Below, piece by piece: positions 5,924-7,959 of a stretch of DNA of 7,959 bases. Origin of the DNA: an uncultured Novosphingobium sp. (GTDB lineage: Bacteria; Pseudomonadota; Alphaproteobacteria; Sphingomonadales; Sphingomonadaceae); assembly GCA_937897535.1 (NCBI GenBank), contig CALCQB010000093.1, forward strand, positions 1 through 7,959, in the 5' to 3' direction. A model generated the notes under the pieces. It saw nothing but the letters and a program-made list of their open reading frames with translations, ran no database searches and was not told where the DNA came from. The translations under genes were made by a program, and so were the position numbers. How positions within the stretch are numbered: position 1 is the first letter of the stretch; each line of letters opens with the position of its first letter.

Positions 5924-6685
5924 TCAGGCCGGGCGGACCGGCACGGTGTAGTTCAGCCCCAGCCGTCCGCCATCGGGATAGATCGTCTGGCCGGTGATGT
6001 AACTGCTCTCGCTGCTGGCGAGGAACATCGCCACCGCCGCGACTTCGGCCGGTTCGCCGCAGCGCCCGAGCGGGGTGCGGCTGAGGATGCGGTCCTGCGC
6101 GGCTTGGTCGGTCATGATGCCCCAGAGCATGTCGGTCATGATCGAACCGGGACCGATCGCGTTGACCCGGATCCCGCGCGGCGCGAGGGCCAGGGCGGTG
6201 ACATTGGTCAGCTGCTTCATCGCGCCCTTGGACAGCGCGTAGGGGATCTGGTTGGGGATGCCGAGCACGGCGTTGACCGAGCTCATGTTTACCACCGCTG
6301 CGCCTTCGCCCATCAGCCGCGCCGCTGCCTGGGTCGCCCACAGCGCCGACTTGAGGTTGATCGCAAAGACCCGGTCGAAGTCTTCCTCGGTCAGGTCGTC
6401 AAGCTCGGCAGCATGAGTCACCCCGGCGTTGTTGACCAGTATGTCGAGCCCGCCCCAGCGCTCGGCCACGCGGGCAAACAGGCGCTCGATCTCGGCCTTG
6501 CGGGCAACGTCGATGACCAGCGCCTCCTGACCCAGTGCGGCAGCGGTTGCCGCCAGCCGTTCGCCGTCGATATCGGCCAGCAGCAGTTCGGCCCCCTCGG
6601 CGACGAAGGCTTCGGCAATCGCCTGGCCGATCCCCTGCGCCGCGCCGGTGATGACCGCGCGTTTGCCGGCCAGACGGGTGCTCAT
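5924..6685 (-). CDS. Classical short-chain dehydrogenase/reductase (SDR)
   Basis: 253 residues, the standard classical SDR length. The Rossmann cofactor motif is TGAAQGIG (13-20). LLLADID places an acidic residue (D38) after beta-2, which favours NAD(H) over NADP(H). NNAG is at 85-88. The catalytic set is N110, S136, Y149 and K153 (VNMSSVN.. and YALSK). PGSIMTDML (179-187) and the C-terminal TGQTIYPDGG (231-240) are family-typical. It would oxidise or reduce an alcohol/ketone; the substrate cannot be read from the sequence, and similar proteins are often called 3-oxoacyl-ACP reductase or glucose dehydrogenase. The ATG overlaps the SGNH hydrolase stop as ATGA, so it is translated from the spt-SGNH transcript. 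A role in reducing 3-ketosphinganine, the SPT product, is attractive from position but unproven. Confidence 0.92.
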   Translation of the reverse strand: MSTRLAGKRAVITGAAQGIGQAIAEAFVAEGAELLLADIDGERLAATAAALGQEALVIDVARKAEIERLFARVAERWGGLDILVNNAGVTHAAELDDLTEEDFDRVFAINLKSALWATQAAARLMGEGAAVVNMSSVNAVLGIPNQIPYALSKGAMKQLTNVTALALAPRGIRVNAIGPGSIMTDMLWGIMTDQAAQDRILSRTPLGRCGEPAEVAAVAMFLASSESSYITGQTIYPDGGRLGLNYTVPVRPA

Positions 6686-7494
6686 CGCTTGTTCGCCCGC
6701 CCGGTTTCCAGCGCATGGGCCGCGGCGACCTTGGCAAAGGCATCGGCAAAGGCCCGCTCCGCCACGGCCCGCATCGCGGCATAGCCCGCCGCGTTGGGAT
6801 GGACGCCATCGGGTCCGAGTTCGGGCCGCAGTTCGCCGTTCGGCCCGGCCAGCACGGTGAAATAGTCGGCATAGACCATGCCCTCGGCCGCGGCGTAATC
6901 CTTGAGCCAGGCGTTGAACTGCGCGATCCACGGCGCCGGTTTGTGCTGCGGCGCCCACTGGAAACGGTCGGCGGGCGGGATGCTGCCCAATACCACGACG
7001 ATGCCATGCGCCTTGGCCAGCTGGACCATCGCGCGGATGTTGTTCTTCCAGGCTTCGGGCGAGGTCGGTCCGGTGTTGCCGGCCAGGTCGTTGGTGCCGG
7101 CCATGATGTGGACCACGTCGGGATGGAGCGCGATCACGTCCTGCCAGAACCGCACCAGCATCTGCGGGCTGGTCTGGCCCGACAGGCCGCGGTTGAGCCA
7201 GCCCGGCCCGAACAGCGCCGGGTCCTCGCGCAGCCAGTTCTCGGTGATCGAATCGCCCATGAACACCACCTCGGGCGGGTTCGCGGGATCGACCCTGGCG
7301 TTGTCTTCGCGGTATCGGCACAGCCAGGCCCAGTCGCTTTGCAGGACCGAGGGATCAAGCGCCCACAGCCCGTCGCGGCTGGCCGGGCAGCTCTGCTCCA
7401 TCATTCCGGGCGCGGGGTAGGGGTTCACCTTGTCAGCCGCCAAGACCGGAGCGGCGAAAGCCAGCGCGAACGCGGCGAGCAGCCACTTAACCAA
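6682..7494 (-). CDS. Exported SGNH/GDSL-family hydrolase
   Basis: 270 residues from a proposed TTG start. After the start, VKWLLAAFALAFAAPVLA is a signal peptide (cleavage near A19/A20). The SGNH blocks are in order: GDSIT (80-84, nucleophile S82), NRGLSGQT (101-108, oxyanion Gly), GTND (133-136, oxyanion Asn135) and DGVHP (229-233, catalytic D229 and H232). The protein is therefore a periplasmic or secreted esterase, lipase or carbohydrate deacetylase. C36 and C59 could form a disulfide. The TTG at 7494 overlaps the spt TAA (TTGGTTAA). An in-frame ATG at 7569 would add 25 residues (MPSIVPSRFRPSS...) ahead of the signal peptide and overlap spt by 83 bases, so it is less likely. Position between spt and an SDR suggests action on an envelope lipid or glycolipid, but this is inference. 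Confidence 0.87.
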   Translation of the reverse strand: MVKWLLAAFALAFAAPVLAADKVNPYPAPGMMEQSCPASRDGLWALDPSVLQSDWAWLCRYREDNARVDPANPPEVVFMGDSITENWLREDPALFGPGWLNRGLSGQTSPQMLVRFWQDVIALHPDVVHIMAGTNDLAGNTGPTSPEAWKNNIRAMVQLAKAHGIVVVLGSIPPADRFQWAPQHKPAPWIAQFNAWLKDYAAAEGMVYADYFTVLAGPNGELRPELGPDGVHPNAAGYAAMRAVAERAFADAFAKVAAAHALETGRANKR

Positions 7495-7959
7495 GGATCC
7501 CGACCGCAGCGGCAGCCCGCTTGAACATCCCGATGATGGTCTGAACCTGCTCGGCACTATGCTCGGCACAGAGCGAGCAGCGCAGCAGGGTCATGTTGGC
7601 CGGGGTCGCCGGGGGCCGCGCCAGATTGACGTAAAGCCCTTCCTTCAGCAGCGCTTCCCACATCATCGCCCCGCGTTCCAGATCGGGCATGATCACCGCG
7701 ATGATCGCCGACTGCGGGGTCTCGGTGCCGAGCGTGAACCCGGCGTCGCGCAGGCCCTTGTGCAGGACCTTGGAATTCTCCCACAAGTGCGCGCGTTTAT
7801 TGCCAGCGTGCATCAGCTTGCGGATCGAGGTGCAGGCGGTGGCGACCACGCTCGGCGGCAGGCTCGCGGTGAACACATAGGGGCGGCAGACCAGCCGCAT
7901 GATCTCGAACTTGGGGTGGTTCGAAACGCAGAAGCCCCCGACCGTGCCGACCGACTTGG
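7487..7959 (-). CDS. spt: Serine palmitoyltransferase, C-terminal part (5' end off window)
   Basis: PLP enzyme of the alpha-oxoamine synthase family that condenses L-serine with palmitoyl-CoA (or acyl-ACP) to 3-ketodihydrosphingosine, the first step of sphingolipid synthesis; bacterial forms are mostly soluble homodimers. The visible 156 residues begin with K-S-V-G-T-V-G-G-F, where K is the PLP-binding lysine. They continue through CRPYVFTASLPPS, WEALLKEGLYVNLARPPATP and LLRCSLCAEH. From memory the Sphingomonas paucimobilis enzyme has 420 residues with PLP lysine K265. Counting K here as 265, the protein ends exactly at 420 and places Arg at 378 (RPPATP) and 390 (LLRCS), the two functional arginines of that enzyme. 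AONS (BioF) is the nearest alternative but fits this spacing and C-terminus less well. It is the first visible gene of the overlapping spt-SGNH-SDR set. Confidence 0.93.
   Translation of the reverse strand, partial: KSVGTVGGFCVSNHPKFEIMRLVCRPYVFTASLPPSVVATACTSIRKLMHAGNKRAHLWENSKVLHKGLRDAGFTLGTETPQSAIIAVIMPDLERGAMMWEALLKEGLYVNLARPPATPANMTLLRCSLCAEHSAEQVQTIIGMFKRAAAAVGILG

Noticed and set aside
4696..5997. Long plus-strand open frame (433 codons) opposite the TPR gene
   Set aside because: Its translation is rich in Arg, Gly and His with no family pattern, while the minus strand has an RBS, signal peptide and conserved motifs. Such antisense frames are common in high-GC DNA.

Overview
The window looks like chromosomal DNA of a high-GC alphaproteobacterium of the order Sphingomonadales (Erythrobacter, Novosphingobium or Sphingomonas type). 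The best evidence is the 3' end of a serine palmitoyltransferase gene. This enzyme commits carbon to sphingolipids, and the visible tail has exactly the length and active-site spacing I remember for the Sphingomonas enzyme. A proline-linker OmpA-type porin and the remains of an RcGTA-like gene transfer agent (GTA) cluster fit the same group.

Layout, left to right. (1) 1-736, minus: an outer-membrane beta-barrel/OmpA-family gene whose C-terminal domain lies off the left edge. (2) 938-2293, minus: a collapsed phage/GTA packaging locus. It holds an intact small-terminase-like HTH gene, then the first ~159 codons of the large terminase, joined out of frame to the last ~132 codons of a DUF2793 gene. 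I read this as one large internal deletion that removed the rest of terL, the capsid and tail genes, and the start of the DUF2793 gene. (3) 2294-2488: a divergent control region with a consensus -35 box and a perfect 6-3-6 palindrome. (4) 2489-4155, plus: a small YdeI/OmpD-associated-like protein, a YqaA/DedA-family membrane protein and a glutathione S-transferase; the last two overlap by ATGA. (5) 4152-4291: a 140-bp inverted-repeat element filling the whole gap between two convergent genes. Its terminal CTAG tetranucleotides supply the stop codons of both. (6) 4288-5865, minus: an exported TPR protein with conserved His motifs. (7) 5924-7959, minus: a tightly overlapping set read in the order spt (partial), exported SGNH/GDSL hydrolase, SDR oxidoreductase.

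The spt-SGNH-SDR set is almost certainly one transcript (overlaps of 8 and 4 bases), so the hydrolase and reductase may be linked to sphingolipid or envelope lipid metabolism; that link is inference. The TPR gene follows 58 bp downstream in the same direction and may be read through. The two observations most worth a second look are the GTA deletion scar and the convergent-gene repeat element, whose arms each contain a different self-complementary insert and so predict a four-way junction. No rRNA, tRNA, CRISPR array or intact insertion sequence was seen, and no stretch over 300 bases lacks a gene.
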